DNA from: Lethocerus indicus
Taxonomy: Eukaryota; Arthropoda; Insecta; Hemiptera; Belostomatidae
Length of the DNA: 64,000 bases
Direction: 5' to 3'
Assembly: GCA_019843655.1 (NCBI GenBank)
Contig: JACDQD010000005.1
Location: 11,435,575-11,499,574 of the forward strand
In this document: one piece after another, positions 11,346 to 23,929 of the stretch
Numbering within the stretch: the stretch's first letter is position 1
Layout: every line of letters starts with the position of its first letter
The notes under the pieces: model-generated
Database searches by the model: none
What the model was told of the DNA's origin: nothing
The model's input: the letters and a program-made list of their open reading frames with translations, nothing else
Made by a program: the position numbers and the translations under genes

Positions 11346-13330
11346 TGCGGGCGTTGTCGGAAAACTCCGTTTTTCGGTTTTAATTATTTTTTTTTATCAA
11401 CTCTATCTCGGGTAAACAGGGCCTCCCTCGTATAAATAAGGGGATTAGCTTAAAGCGGTACGGTTTGCGGTCGGATGGCGGACGTTATCCGGGTCCGGAT
11501 TGCCGCTTTACCAAATTAATGGCCCAGCATTCGCCCCCAGCTTTGTTAAACCTATATATCCAAAGCTGTCGCACTGGAGCAGTTCCAGTATGATTTATAC
11601 AGAGAGGTCGGGGCGCACTCTCATATGAAGCTGCAGAATTGCGTGTTACAAGAGATCATGTTAAGACATAAGTTTTTACACTTGGAATATAAAATAAATT
11701 TTCGCTCGCGCTATTTTGCTGCGCTTCGAACCAATGGTAGCGGCATTACATTAGCGATGCAGTGAAGTAATTACTCGTCCCCGATGAAGCAAATGGCACG
11801 GTTAAATACGATATAGCTCCCTTTTTCATCGCGGTAGAATTTGAAAGCAGTGTAACAGTTTACACTGTCGGGTATCCGTGAATTCGGGTCCTTTTCAGTG
11901 AATTGAAGATCAAACATAAAATAAACCGCCCTGATGAGTACATCAATTATGCGCATATAAATTATATATACTGGGTCCTTTTTCGGGCTTCATTCATCCC
12001 GAAATATTCAAACAATACTAATGACAAATTTAAAAATATATATATTCACTGCTGAGTGTAATAATTTGACAGATAATAATATGCATATAGAAGCAATAGG
12101 ATTCTTAATATCCATTATTCATATGCATCCCATAATCTTGCATATGTCTGATCACAACTACGATTCCAAAGAAACGCCGCCTTTTTCAAGGCAAGATGAG
12201 AACAGGCTCTTAAAATTTGGAGTATGTATGTGTAGCAAGTTGCACCAAAATTATTTCAGCGCTCTGAAACTGCCCGAATTTAACTGATACCATAAGCATT
12301 TTACTTCGAAAGATAGAAATACGTTTAAAAATTTACGAAATTGTGCTTTCGCCGCCGAGTCTCAAGACCCCGATAAAACTTCTCTCTCGGAAGGGGTGAA
12401 GTTCGTCCGATTGAACTGCAATGACTGGAAACGAAGCGATTGTACAGAAACTCGACGGATCTAAAAGCAGACGCGAGAAGGTCGATTTTTATTTATGTTC
12501 CATCCCCCTTTTTTTTCTTTTTGACAACTTCCGAGAAACGGAAGTTTACTCGGGAGTTCCGTCCGACGCTTTCCGCTTTTCAAACTCGGTCGGAAGTTCG
12601 GGTTGGGAAAAGTTGGGCTTTCCGTGCGGCCGGGAACCTGTCAGCGAAGAGAATCTAATTATCGAGACGTTCTGTCTGTCACCGAACACCGTCAAAAAAC
12701 TCGTTTTTGTTGATACCTTAAAGGAATTCGCTCCGAGTTGTCGGACTGGAAAATGATCAAAATCATTCCCTTTGGTAATCGACAAGAGCTGTCGTATTTG
12801 GATTTTAATCGGGGAAAATTAAACTTTTAGCGAATCAAAAAGCTGTTTTCTAGCGAATTCATTTCATTCATAAGAATTCCTTCCCCTCATTTATCTTTCA
12901 TTGAATTGAAAGTTTCCTGGCCTATTTTTAGAAACAATATTATGAAAGGCATTATGACAAATTTCTTTTAGGATACAATCCTCTTGAAGTTTAAATAGAA
13001 CATTTGTTAGTCACACATTATGCTGAGTAAAATTACTTGTCTAGGACACAGATGAGATAAATTTGATAATTTCTTCATTACCTCGATAATAAAAGTAGTG
13101 ATTTATAAACACATACTTTTTCAATTATTTATATTATATGCTTTCAGGTTGCTTCAGAGGACCTTGGAGCAGTATTACTAATGATTGGTAATATTACTTT
13201 GGTTATCGACGTCATTTAGCGTTCGGCTCAAATATTCATCAATCCAATCCGAATTCCTGTTGGGTACGGAGAGGAGGGTATGCAGATTTCACGATTCCTC
13301 CGAAACGGTTCACAGTTAAGCTAATTCAAA
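11345..13330. other. mostly AT-rich non-coding stretch
   Basis: No gene recognised. A 12340-12790 segment has balanced composition and several overlapping short frames on both strands, without domains. The rest is AT-rich. Confidence 0.45.
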
Positions 13331-13780
13331 TTCGGCGGACAATACACTTGAACTTTCCCAATGGTGGGGGAACCAACGGGAAATCAACGGAGCAACTGTT
13401 TGGGGCCGGGGAAACCGCGATTGGCCAGACACCAACTGGGACGACTTGGAAGCCCCGATAATGTTCGGCCGCCACAAACTTCGAGTTATGAAAGGCCCCG
13501 GAGTTTGGGGGCCAAACTTGTGGCGGGGGCTGCACGCGCGGCTCCCTATCTCGAAGCCGGAGTAGAACGGAGGGCGGGGGCGGGTTCGGGGGAAATAATC
13601 TAAACACTCGATACCACCCCCACACTGAACCACCAATACCATTCACAAAACCGTCTCGGCTCTCAGCCGATACCGGCGTTTTAAACGCGGTTCAACTTTC
13701 AAACTTCAAAACCGATAGGCCCGATCAGAAGTTCTCGCCCGAGTTCGAGAAAACGCTTTTCCCACTGGAGTGGCTCTCTT
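13330..13780. other. GC/CpG-rich islet with G-quadruplex motif
   Basis: GC-rich patch in which three overlapping frames of 80-108 codons are open on both strands, as expected when stops are rare. It contains a canonical quadruplex motif at 13572-13592. No coding signal is recognised. Confidence 0.45.
13572..13592 (+). other. G-quadruplex motif
   Basis: Four G-runs (3, 5, 3 and 5 Gs) separated by loops of 1, 1 and 3 bases. This fits the classical G3+N1-7 quadruplex pattern with very short loops. Confidence 0.7.
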
Positions 13781-14555
13781 CTGTGTTTTCACGCTAAGAT
13801 AAACATTTCCTTTCCTGTTCGGAAGCGTTCAACTGTTGCCCAATTCTCGTTTTTAACTGGTGTAAGACACTGTACGGCGTAATAACGTAATTAAGACTAA
13901 TAAAACATTCCGTAACTTTTTGTATACTTCTGAAATGGTCATATTAGTACTATAATTAATGAAATAAGGAAAACAAAACATGTAAATGATAGTATTACGG
14001 CTGTAAATGAAACCTCTAGGGCCGTTACTAGGACGCGCCTCGGCTGCCATGGAAGCTCCCAATCCAACTGAACTTAGGACTATTATAAAATGATTTTTAT
14101 GAGCATGGTTTTGTATTTTTATATTGTTTAGATTTTACAACATCGACTTATTTATTATAAATTTTAATTGGTAATAAAAAACTGTAAGAACTTCAGGAAG
14201 ATTTTTTGCCTGGCTAAAGAGTAATAATCACCAACTCGAAGTAGGTGATATTTGTAAAATATCAAAATGTAGACTGGTTTAATGATTGGTTAATTTTTGG
14301 TTTCAAATAACATACATTTTACCCATAACAATAATTGTATTGTGCATCACTAGTAATGGATTAAGTTTCAGTGACAACTTACAGGGGATAATTATTGTTG
14401 GGTCTTAGATAATAAAAGAGAAATGATTCTACGTAAAACGAAAAGAAAGCTGTGAGTATCCATTCGGAGTAAATGGATCACTGCAGTGATGTTTTAAGTA
14501 GAGAGAATAGGCGTAAAATGAAAAAGAACCCGAGTTCAATCCGATCGTAATGTTG
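13780..14555. other. AT-rich non-coding stretch
   Basis: Nothing recognisable apart from AT-rich sequence with frequent stops. It leads into the CpG island at 14556. Confidence 0.5.
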
Positions 14556-14685
14556 TCAAGCGCTTACTAAAGCGCCCAAATGGGCGGCGTAAACGCCGAA
14601 CTGGCGGACGAAGGCGATCACGAAGTCTTCAGGGTTTACGGTCTCGTAAACTCCGAAGTTGTTTTTCCCTCGTCCGATGTCGGTA

Positions 14686-14711
14686 GGGCGGTGAGGGGGC
14701 GGCGGGGCGGG
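14686..14711 (+). other. G-quadruplex motif
   Basis: Four G-runs (3, 5, 4 and 3 Gs) with loops of 6, 4 and 1 bases, inside the candidate promoter island. Confidence 0.65.
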
Positions 14712-14996
14712 ATTTCTAACTGCTGGCCGGAGTCGGTTAACGGTGAGCGGCACGTGTACACTTCCCGCTGTAAACACAACAAGAGGAAGCCGGAAAGGAG
14801 GACTCACCGTTCGGCTGTTGGGAGAGCTGTCGGTCTGTGGCGCGGTAGCTGGCCGAGTGTCACACAGTCACTGTACGGTCTATACGCTGTTGGCGTTGGG
14901 CCTATTGTCGTGGGCCGGCGGCGGGTCTGAGGGGCGGCGTGTGGACGCGGCGAGTACGGCGGCACGAATGGGGTGCCGCGGCCCCGTCTAGATCGA

Positions 14997-15003
14997 TATA
15001 AAG
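14997..15003 (+). promoter_or_regulatory. TATA-like box
   Basis: TATAAAG followed by a GC-rich segment. A start site about 25-35 bp downstream would fall near 15027-15035, leaving a short leader of about 20-30 nt before the ATG at 15056. A TATA match alone is weak evidence in AT-rich DNA, but this one lies in a GC-rich context, where chance matches are rarer. Confidence 0.35.
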
Positions 15004-15055
15004 AGGGGAAGAGACGCCGCCTCTCCAGGGGCAGGCGCACTCCGCCGCCCCCAAG

Positions 15056-15190
15056 ATGAATGAAACAGAACCGGAGACTTTGAGGCGACAAGAGGACTCG
15101 CAAAAATATCGCTCTCATTCCGCTACTGGGCGTCGGGAGACTCACTCGGTGATCGCGGGAAACCTCCTTCACGATTACAACATTTATTAA
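15056..15190 (+). CDS. candidate small open reading frame, 44 codons
   Basis: Starts at an ATG preceded by CCAAG (A at -3, a favourable context) and ends at TAA. The peptide starts MNETEPETLRRQEDSQKYRS and is hydrophilic, with no signal peptide or membrane segment. It lies about 55 bp after a TATA-like box in the CpG-rich island. It could be a short peptide, the 5' end of a spliced coding region, an upstream frame in a leader, or chance. No family is recognised. Confidence 0.18.
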   Translation: MNETEPETLRRQEDSQKYRSHSATGRRETHSVIAGNLLHDYNIY

Positions 15191-15890
15191 CTTCGTAAAA
15201 CGATTATTAAACTGATTAATCGTTTGAAATTCTCTGCATTCTTATCCCAGCACTGTCAAAGCTTGTTAAACTGAAGGGAGCATCTTCTGGATGAGAAAAT
15301 ACTAAACGTTTTCACGAAAAGGACTTCGCGGGTTGTACTGATATAGGTGGCGATATATGATTTCTAAGAGTGCCACATACACACTAATTGTTGTTGGCAT
15401 ATACCCCACCGAATACAGAACAGAGCAAAGAGTTTGTCCTACACTCAAGACTTGTCGGACTTCCTCGAAGATCAGAGTACGCGCATTCTCGACCTGATCA
15501 TCAATGTATTTTAATCTGCAAATGTCAGATGGTTATGGATGCGTTACACTGTATGATAAGATTTAAGAAAATCATATAAATTATCACATTCTGGTGATGC
15601 CCTGACAAGCTGGTGACTACAACTCGCTTCAGAGGAATGGAACAGACCTTTCGGACTTACAGTCAAAATTGATTACCGTAATTAATTCAAATACGATCCG
15701 TCGCGTTTATATAAATCGAGGGTTTATACCCTGTCGTTAAAAGCGCCCTATATACCTAAAAGGGCTGCTCAAAGTTCTGTCGGCTACCAATGTTTTGGCA
15801 ACGAATCGATTCCTCAAAGGGACAATCGCGTGGAATTTAATTTGAATATTAACCGGCTAAGTTTATCGGAAATTAGCATCGACTGTAAGT
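15190..15890. other. AT-rich non-coding stretch
   Basis: No gene, RNA or repeat is recognised. Confidence 0.5.
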
Positions 15891-16240
15891 CATCCGGGCG
15901 GAAGCCGGTTGTTGGCTAACAAATTCAAGTCGACCGGCGAAGGAGAGAGCCCTTCTCAACTAATTAACCCCCAACCTCCTCATCCCCCCGGCCTACTGGC
16001 AAAGCAGGCCGGGGGATGGGAGGGGGGGTTGTTCTAAACGCCGAACCAATATAAGCCCAGCCGAAGATCACTCCCCGGATTCCTGGTCGGTGCAATCTCC
16101 GCAGGCCTATAATTATTCACGAGTCCCGGAGGAGCCCTCCGGACCGGGCCCGGTCTCGATCTCCCGCCCAATTACACGGCCCCGCTTTGATGTCGATCCC
16201 ACATCGCTCCGTTTTCTGGACTCCTGACATTTTAACGCGC
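15890..16240. other. GC-rich islet with a strong hairpin
   Basis: GC-rich patch whose left part is a C-rich/G-rich imperfect inverted repeat (listed separately). It continues with CpG-rich sequence around 16080-16200. No coding signal. Confidence 0.4.
15969..16030. repeat. GC-rich imperfect inverted repeat with quadruplex potential
   Basis: The left arm is C-rich and ends CCCCCCGGCCT. The right arm begins AGGCCGGGGGATGGG and continues in G-runs. The inner ten base pairs (CCCCCGGCCT/AGGCCGGGGG) are perfect around an 11-base loop, and outer pairing continues with bulges. The right arm alone (16011-16028) has enough G-runs for a quadruplex, so hairpin and quadruplex forms could compete. Confidence 0.7.
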
Positions 16241-17290
16241 TAACTTCGACCAAACTAATCGCGCCGAAATTAAAACAAGCTATAAACACTTTCGAATAAA
16301 GCGAAAAGGCGTTTAAAGTTTATTTAAGGGAGTTAAGCACAGTTATGCCGCAATGAACACTATGGATAAAGTTTAACTAATATCCTTATTCCTTTGGAAT
16401 GATCTGGCGAAATGTACCCAGCGGTGTCTTGGAGTAGAATGTACCAAATTAGTATTTAGGAAGCCGTGCCTAATGATATTTGCTATCAGCGTAGAATTGA
16501 GATACAGAAATAGGAATTGCGTTCGCAATTTTTGCGGAATTACAATTTTGACAAAACAAAAAACAGTAAATATCTACAACTTTATGGGTAGAAACGTCGG
16601 GACGGTGAACGCCGCCGGGGATTGGTCACGAAAATATTGCCCATCGGAAGGCAATAAAAAGGGTCTCCCCTGCGGGGTCCAGCGGGTTTTCAAATTGTGA
16701 TGGAAAACGATTTTTCAAAACGTCCGAAGCCGTGGGGCCATATCTCGCGCGCTGTCCCACACGTTATCGCGGCCACCCCCCGCCAATACCGTTCAGTGTC
16801 CAGCCCCGCACCTTTCTCCTGGGAGCCCGGTTTTGACAAGTGGCCCGTTTCGAATTAATGCCGCGTTACGGTGATGGGGGGGTGGGTTGTGCGGATTGGA
16901 CCACGAAGCGGAGCATAAGTTCCGAAACAAAAACCATCGATTTACAGCGGATATTTGTGCTTTATGGGTTGAACCAAAATAAGTGCATTATTTTAAATAT
17001 ATTTTAGATTTTATTATAAATCGTATTATCTTTAAGATAATTATATTATATTTTATTAGATTTAATATTCGTACATCATATAAGAATAATAATACTAGAT
17101 AACAAAGACCAAGGGTCTTAGAATTGTAATTTTCCCTGTCCCATAAGCTAATCTGACGCGAAAGTCTTTTGGTGGCTTTCAATTCAAGGTGATGAAATTG
17201 AATAACGCGTTATTTATTAGTAATAATTTGTATATTTTACGTTCATGATTCCTCATTTGGGGAATTGTAAGTTCGGCTTTTACTTAAAGC
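16240..17290. other. mixed non-coding stretch
   Basis: AT-rich flanks around a CpG-rich patch at about 16600-16870, then a very AT-rich segment at 16980-17110. No gene recognised. Confidence 0.45.
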
Positions 17291-17780
17291 GCTATTAGCC
17301 GGACGTGACGCGAATCGACCGATATCCCCCATTGAAATCGATCATAATCACACCGAACGGAATGAGGAGCGGCCGGCCACTCGTCGCCGAACGTATACAC
17401 ATGAATGTACATTGTCCGTTAAATGGTTATGATGGGGGAGCGGGGCGGCACATCGGGGCGGTGATTGTTCGCCGGCTGAAAGGCGTAGTGAGGCATTTGC
17501 GGGATACCGGGCTGGAGAGGGCGGGTTGGGGCGGGGACCGGTTTAATTTACTGAAGTAATTAAGGGGCGGATGAGGGGTTTGTGTTTGAGATGCGAGGAA
17601 GCGAGTCGAAATTGGATTAGGCGACATATTTGAGCGCCAAGTATAGCGCGGGGCCGTAGGTGCTTTATACGGGTGCGCGGGCCTATGTGACGCTATGCAT
17701 CCGCCCCAGAGAGGCCCTCAATGGCAGCCGGATTGTCCGGGCCAAGTCCGGGCACTCTCTCCGCCCGCCGATCCCAATTA
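17290..17780. other. GC/CpG-rich islet with G-quadruplex motif
   Basis: CpG-rich patch containing several G-runs, including a canonical quadruplex at 17519-17536. Overlapping frames of 66-84 codons have no recognisable features. Confidence 0.45.
17519..17536 (+). other. G-quadruplex motif
   Basis: Four G-runs (3, 3, 4 and 4 Gs) with loops of 1, 2 and 1 bases. This is one of the most compact quadruplex patterns in the window. Confidence 0.75.
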
Positions 17781-20700
17781 TTTCCTGGAAAATTGAATTC
17801 GAAGGCTCAATCACTCACTGTGAACACAGCCACCGCTTTTCATGTATGCCTCAGATACAATCCTTAATGGTAATGCTGTGAAGTATTCCAATGTTCCTAA
17901 ATAAATTATTCTGTTGCAATCAGAAAATAAGCAGTGTGACTAAGGTAAATATTTGGATATTATAAATAGATACTACACTATTATTACTCATTCACGATAA
18001 TACAATATAATATGTGGGCCTATTTTTTTCAAAGATCGGATATCATACGTTTACGGACGGCTGAATCATTATTACAGGAGGGAAGACGTCGGTTGCAGAC
18101 GCTCAATCGGCTGAGAATTGGCTTGTGAAATGTGATGATGATTTAATTACCGAAAATACGGCCCCTTGTATACAAATCGGATGCTGTAGAATTATATTGG
18201 CCGTGCTCCCCTCAATTAGGTAGGATTTGACGTCCGTGTACTGATTAAGTGTACAGACTGGGGCCGAACCCACTAAACAATGCCGCATATTCTAATTCCA
18301 TACCCATTAACCAAGCACTTTCCTGTAACTGCACATGGGTTTGTTAATTTCCGCTTATCCCACTTATCCGCCCAAATATCTGTTTAATCGGCTCAAGTTA
18401 TTAGAAATATTATAAGAACGTAATCAATTGTTATTAACGGTGACCGAAAACCGATCTAAATCTATATTCGTAGTGAAACAAGTAAGGTTGAACCCGATGC
18501 ACAGCGGTTTTCGTGACACGAGCCCATAAATCTAGAATATAAACTGAAGTTATGGATCCACTCCACATATTTAAACGAGCATTGGGTTACAAGTTAAACA
18601 AATATATTTCAATAGCCCGAAAATTAACTACTGAGACTATCTTTATAATAACATTATTTATGATATAAACGCTAGTGAATGACTTCATCAATCGTTAAAT
18701 TACACATAAAATACCAAATTTAGGCGCGGGAAATCTGAACATGGGGTTAACTGTGAACCGCAACTGAGGTATGGCGTGAGCCGAGGCTATGACCGTGGGA
18801 AAAATCCAAACCTGCATCTCGAATACCTCCAAAAGCCGTCCAGGCGTTGAGCATAAATTCGCATTTATCAAAACCCTAAAAGGCAATTTTACTATTACAG
18901 TGGTTAAACAACACATTCCGACCGGAATTCCCTTCGAAAAAAGGGGGTTTTACTGTTGTTATCGCTTCAATCAGTCGTCCGCTTGGTTTTATCAGTTCAC
19001 CTAAATTTCACCTAGTCCCACACACACACACATTCGCTTTACTGCTTTATGCCGGTGTATCATTAGGGTTTCTTCGGTTTGACCCGATTCTTTTTAGGTC
19101 GAACTTGTCACCTGGCGGTTGGAGGAGAGTGTACGACCGGTCGTTAAGTGAAGATAGCACACATGCTATCAAGCAGTGCCTGCCAAGTGTGTGGGATACA
19201 ATTTATTCTGTGGGGTACATTTACATCTTTGGCCAGAGGTTTCTCAGCCGGGGGGGGTTGAGGCGCTGCCCCGAAATTTCCTTTAATTAGAAATTTAAAC
19301 TGATCGTGTATCTTCGTGAAGCTTTGAACAGCGCCTAATTCGACCTAACATCAATCATTTTCGAGGAGCGACATACTGCACGAAGCGTAGAGCGAATCCC
19401 GTACGCGCTCAATACCCCACAGCCGGGGGAAAGGGCGGTCCCCCTTCCACTAAATTAGGACTGAAATATCTCTATTGATAGAAGACAGATTGAATATAGG
19501 CTCCGGAGAGTGCGGTGGGGAGCGTGCGCGTACGTCGGCCGGGCGCTATATCATATGGAAATTCGATTAGACGCCGGCATTGCCGAACGTAAAAGCGGGG
19601 ACGAGCGGGCTTTATGGGAAAGCTTCCGGTCCAACTTCGTTTAATACCGCCGTCTGAAAATCAATTCCGCCGCGACGGCGTTTCGAATTTGGATACATTC
19701 TGTGCGCCTCAGCCGCCCCTACCGACGATGGCTCTAACCCCTCCATGTCGGTTTAGAGGAAAAAAAATTGATGAGAATTGAAAGCGCAGAATGAACTTCT
19801 CTCGAACCAAGCCGTAAAATATACGTTTATTAAATCCCCTATATGGCCCTGCTATATTCTCCAACACAAATGGAATTAATATTTTATATCCGCTCAATCA
19901 TATTCGAAACTCAATGAGTGTATATATAAAATTTTTTTAATTGTTTATGAAATAAATAAATATAAACGGTTTAAACTTCGCTGAATGATTCTGAGACCCC
20001 AATTTTTTCTTCTTCATTAATCCAGTATTATTAAGCGAGAAACATTAACTGATAATGAAAATTCTGTGTTATGAGTTACCCCCACAACACCTCCTTTGAT
20101 CCGTTATATATCACGTAGATATTATGACACTTTAAAGGTAAGCCGTCTACCAGCAAAAATTAGCCAAATTACCAACCGCTAAAACGTAAGATTCATATTT
20201 TATTTTAGAATTAATCATCGATAACATACATTTCGCGTTACTATTGGATGAATAGAAAAAAATGATGGGGTAATGCAAAATTTAGGTTTACCGTTGCCGT
20301 TAAGTTTAAATGCGAATTCAACAATGCATTAGAGTGAATAAAGGTAATAAGAGCGGCGTTTCTTATAAACGCGACAGAAATAAAATTAATGAACGAGCCC
20401 GCTGTTTAATGGCGCGCCATATTTTATTCGCGGTATTCCATCTCCCTTATTAAATTCTACTAATTTTCTACAATATTTCATCGAGATTTCTTTTTTTAAT
20501 GAACGCCTATTGGACCGCAATTAATCATTTGTGATTCGTTTGTAATAAGCAGTTATTTATTTTTGAGATGGCGTGCCTCGAATAAACGCGACCTGGAGGC
20601 GTATTTCGGAACAGCGGTGGAAACCGATTTCCGGAATTGGAATTCCTGAGCCCGAGACGACAACCTGAATGCCTCCCTCGGCTATATTGTCTACAGATTA

Positions 20701-21285
20701 AATTAACGCGCAATATCGGATTCAAGCCGCAAGAAACTGATTACTGAATTACATTGTTCAGTGAATTAAATCAAACACATGCGGTAATAGGCATTGCGTT
20801 TATATTGTGCACCGAATAACATGGGTTTTCTAATTACAAGAGTCAATTATTAATATTCGCATAGGAATTCTTATTCACATACAATACGTAATTATAAATT
20901 CTGATAGGCATAATGTACTATCAGTAAAGTTAATAATCAATAAGTGGCTTTTATTAATATCTCAGTTGTGATACAAAAATTAGGCTTATACTATGCGTAC
21001 GTGATAGGTAATGATGACTGGAAAGTAACAGGACGTTTATATCACCCACCACTTCTCGGGTACCTCTCGAGAACCAACTGTACTTCAATGTATGCATACT
21101 CATAATGAGGAGTATTGCATACTTTATATTCTTTGTTATTTTCCAGTTCTTTAACTGTCTCTGGGAACTCTCGCCATCGCACCATGCTCATCCAGGTCCT
21201 CAATGGTCAGATTTCTCTGTTTTTTTTTAACAAAAACTACACCTCCGGCGTCCCCGTCGCTGAGTGATGGCAAGAGACATGTAAT
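17780..21285. other. AT-rich non-coding stretch
   Basis: No gene recognised. Notable small items: a CA run at about 19019-19033; moderately CpG-rich patches near 19380-19440 and 19500-19690; the perfect 12-bp palindrome ATGGCGCGCCAT near 20409; and an imperfect palindrome around 21089-21122 (GTATGCATACTCAT against ATGAGGAGTATTGCATAC). Confidence 0.45.
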
Positions 21286-21550
21286 TAGAATATTCCTGTG
21301 CGCCTGCCAGAACCCAACCGAATTTCAGGGCCCCGGAGTGCCACAGCACCGGTAGTTGGACGGAGGGCTGTTGCTAGGGGCACCGTGCATGGAAGTGTTC
21401 CCTCGGGAACCCGCCCCCGGACCGCCCCCACGCCCAGTGAGCACGTCCCTGTGCCGCCGACCGGACTCAAATTGAAAACGGAGCCAACTACCCGAACAGG
21501 AAACACAACTTCCACGGGATTCACTTTAAACTGTCTCCATACCTAGCTGT
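21285..21550. other. GC-rich islet
   Basis: GC-rich patch with frames open on both strands (79 and 82 codons) that are largely mirror images of the same sequence. Their composition is Pro/Thr/Arg on one strand and Gly/Val/Arg on the other. No domain. Probably non-coding. Confidence 0.35.
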
Positions 21551-23637
21551 ATAACGTTGCTTGATGGCCACGTGTCTTGAACCGCACGTCGGGAGCATCT
21601 AGTCTGCACTGTTTCTATCAATTGTGTTAACAGAAATATTCGCAGTAACCAAATTATTAAATGTCCCATATGAGCAAGTTATTGGAGATAGGCGTGATTA
21701 CGACATTTAAGAGGAATTTACTATCTTTACTTAAATTTTGTGAAAAAGTGAATTGTTTGTTTAGTCTAAATGTTAGGATGGTGTCAGGATATAAAAATAT
21801 TTTTGGTCAATTTTTATATCTCCTCGTGAAATACACTAAATATAAAGAAATTGGATATAATTCTCCTCAGGAAGAGAAAACATCCTGTCATTGGAGCCTA
21901 ATAAGCCAGTTTCCTTTCCTTTTACCGAAGTTGTAGCCGGGTGGGATTAGTGAAGGTCTCAGGTGGAAGATTAGGGGCCGAGTTCCAAACGAAGAGGAGC
22001 CGAATCCAAAGCCGGAGTGGACCTTGGAAATGACCGATGTCTCTTGGAACTGTTCAATCATAGATGACAGTCACGCGACATCAGGGCCTTCGGTTAAATT
22101 GAAATGAAGAACACTCCTCGTCTTATCCATCTGTTCACCAATGGAGGATTATCAGTTCCACATCAATATTACCGAACTAATTTAAGGGGTTATGGAAACG
22201 ATTAACTGATTAAAATCATCCCTTCTTCTTATTATTGACTCATTCAAGGTTGATACTCGAAACAATCATCTGTGAGTAAAATTGAATATTAAAACATAAT
22301 ACAATAAGGCATATGTTTGAAGGACCGTGAGTGATTGAAATGACACAACTCTTCTGTCTCGCCAATTTGACCATTACTATTATTTTTGCCATCGTCAGTA
22401 GCATTCCATATTCAATACTGTGAGGTTTCTTAAAAGGTCTAGAAAGAATTGTGAAATAAAATGTGAAGTAAAGACAAAGAAATTATAAAAGTCGGACCAA
22501 GACGAAAAACCCATTTCCACATGATTCTTGAAAATAATTGCGTGTTATTTAAATACGGAGGATTACCGCTGAATTTTAAACGGGTCCCAAAGAAAACGAA
22601 CGTAGGATTAGAGGCGGGGACAAAAAAAGAGAATACTGGAAAAAGATAAACCGGGGATTCATTGTTATGCAGAAATGGGCGCGGAATTATAAATTATTTC
22701 CTACTGTCTGCGGCAGAAGCCGTGAGCAAATAGTCCGATCAAAATCCAATGTTTCCGCCTTTACCCGGTTGAAGATTCGGATCACGTAGGCCGGCCGCCA
22801 ACGCCGGGAGATTTAACCCCACCGCCCCCCCAACCAAAGACTCGAAAAATCTTCCCCTCCTCCACCGCCCTTTCCTTTTTCGCCCTCCGTGGAAAATTAT
22901 TTAACCGCGAAGAAAAGGAAAGCCGGGTCAGAAATGTTTCATCAGAACGACATGATCTGTCGAGAGTTCATAAGGAATTTTACCTCGACTGCTTCGGACA
23001 TAGTCACTGCGACTTTCTATCTCCAGACAGTATTGGTTATATATATACTGTTATTGGTTACATTTTCGGTTTGAGGTGGTATTTATAATATTGGCGATTC
23101 TCTAGGAATTATTCCTACAAGACAAATATCATTCATTATTCATAGGCCATCCATATCTGTATCCATAGGGAATCTTAGTGTGGCTACACTCTCTGGGCTA
23201 GGACCTTCTCTTTTTCCACCTTCTATTTTGTTACAGATACGCATTAAAAAAAAATATTGCCCAGATCGTTCAGGGAACTATGTAAACCGACCGGTTTAAG
23301 TCCCAAAATTGACAGTACACACATACAAATAACGGGGTGTATACTTTGTATTCTTAGTGCAAAGTCCGCAGTCGGGTTGTTCCTCTTAGGCCGAGTTTAT
23401 TTTCGGCCCGGGAACTGGAGACATTTTCCGGGCTCTGGGGACTCTTTCGACATCGCTCGTGCGGATCATCCAGTTAGTCCTGGCTCCTCACGGGCCAGAT
23501 TTCTCCCCCCTTCTAAAAAAGAAGGAGGTATAATTTTTCATACAACGCTTTTCCGGAGAATTTGCTGTGTGTGGAGACAATTTTCAGTTGGCGCAATTTC
23601 GTTCGGAAACTCGGTCGGCGAACGCCGCTATGAATAC
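21550..23637. other. AT-rich non-coding stretch
   Basis: Contains a 91-codon plus-strand frame (21661-21936) rich in Leu, Lys and Phe with no recognised domain, and a C-rich patch at 22780-22880. Nothing else recognisable. Confidence 0.45.
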
Positions 23638-23928
23638 AAAATAGACGACACCTCTTGGAAAATAAATGCGAAGAAGATTATAATTACTTGTGAAACTGTT
23701 TCACGCTGTCTGTAAGGAGATAGGTGTATATTTCTAGAGAAACAATGGTCACGCTCTGAGGAGGGTCACGGAGCCAGAGTGTGCTCCTGTTAAGTGTTGT
23801 ATTGTATTACATCGTTGAGAAAAATTTCAAGTCTGTTGGACATATGTTACGTAATTATTGAAAATAACATTGTTACAACTAATTATAATCGTCTTCGTAT
23901 TTATTTTCCAAGAGGTGTCGTCTATTTT
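23638..23928. mobile_element. fold-back/MITE-like element with 54-bp inverted arms
   Basis: The left arm (23638-23691) and right arm (23875-23928) are reverse complements at 51 of 54 positions, separated by about 183 bp. Reading inward, each arm starts AAAATAGACGACACCTCTTG. Reading the two arms on opposite strands gives near-identical short peptides around KIDDTSWKIN, which is a by-product of the inverted repeat. The structure fits a short non-autonomous DNA transposon or fold-back element. I see no clear target-site duplication and no family assignment. Confidence 0.6.
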
Positions 23929-23929
23929 C

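Larger units (their letters stand above)
14556..15190. promoter_or_regulatory. CpG-rich island, candidate promoter
   Basis: The longest continuous CpG-rich block in the window, about 600 bp with abrupt AT-rich borders. It contains a quadruplex motif (14686-14711), a TATA-like box (14997-15003) and, about 55 bp downstream of the box, an ATG in good context. Frames of up to 122 codons are open on both strands but overlap each other and carry no domain. The combination of CpG density, TATA box and downstream ATG makes it the best promoter candidate here. Expression is not shown. Confidence 0.35.
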
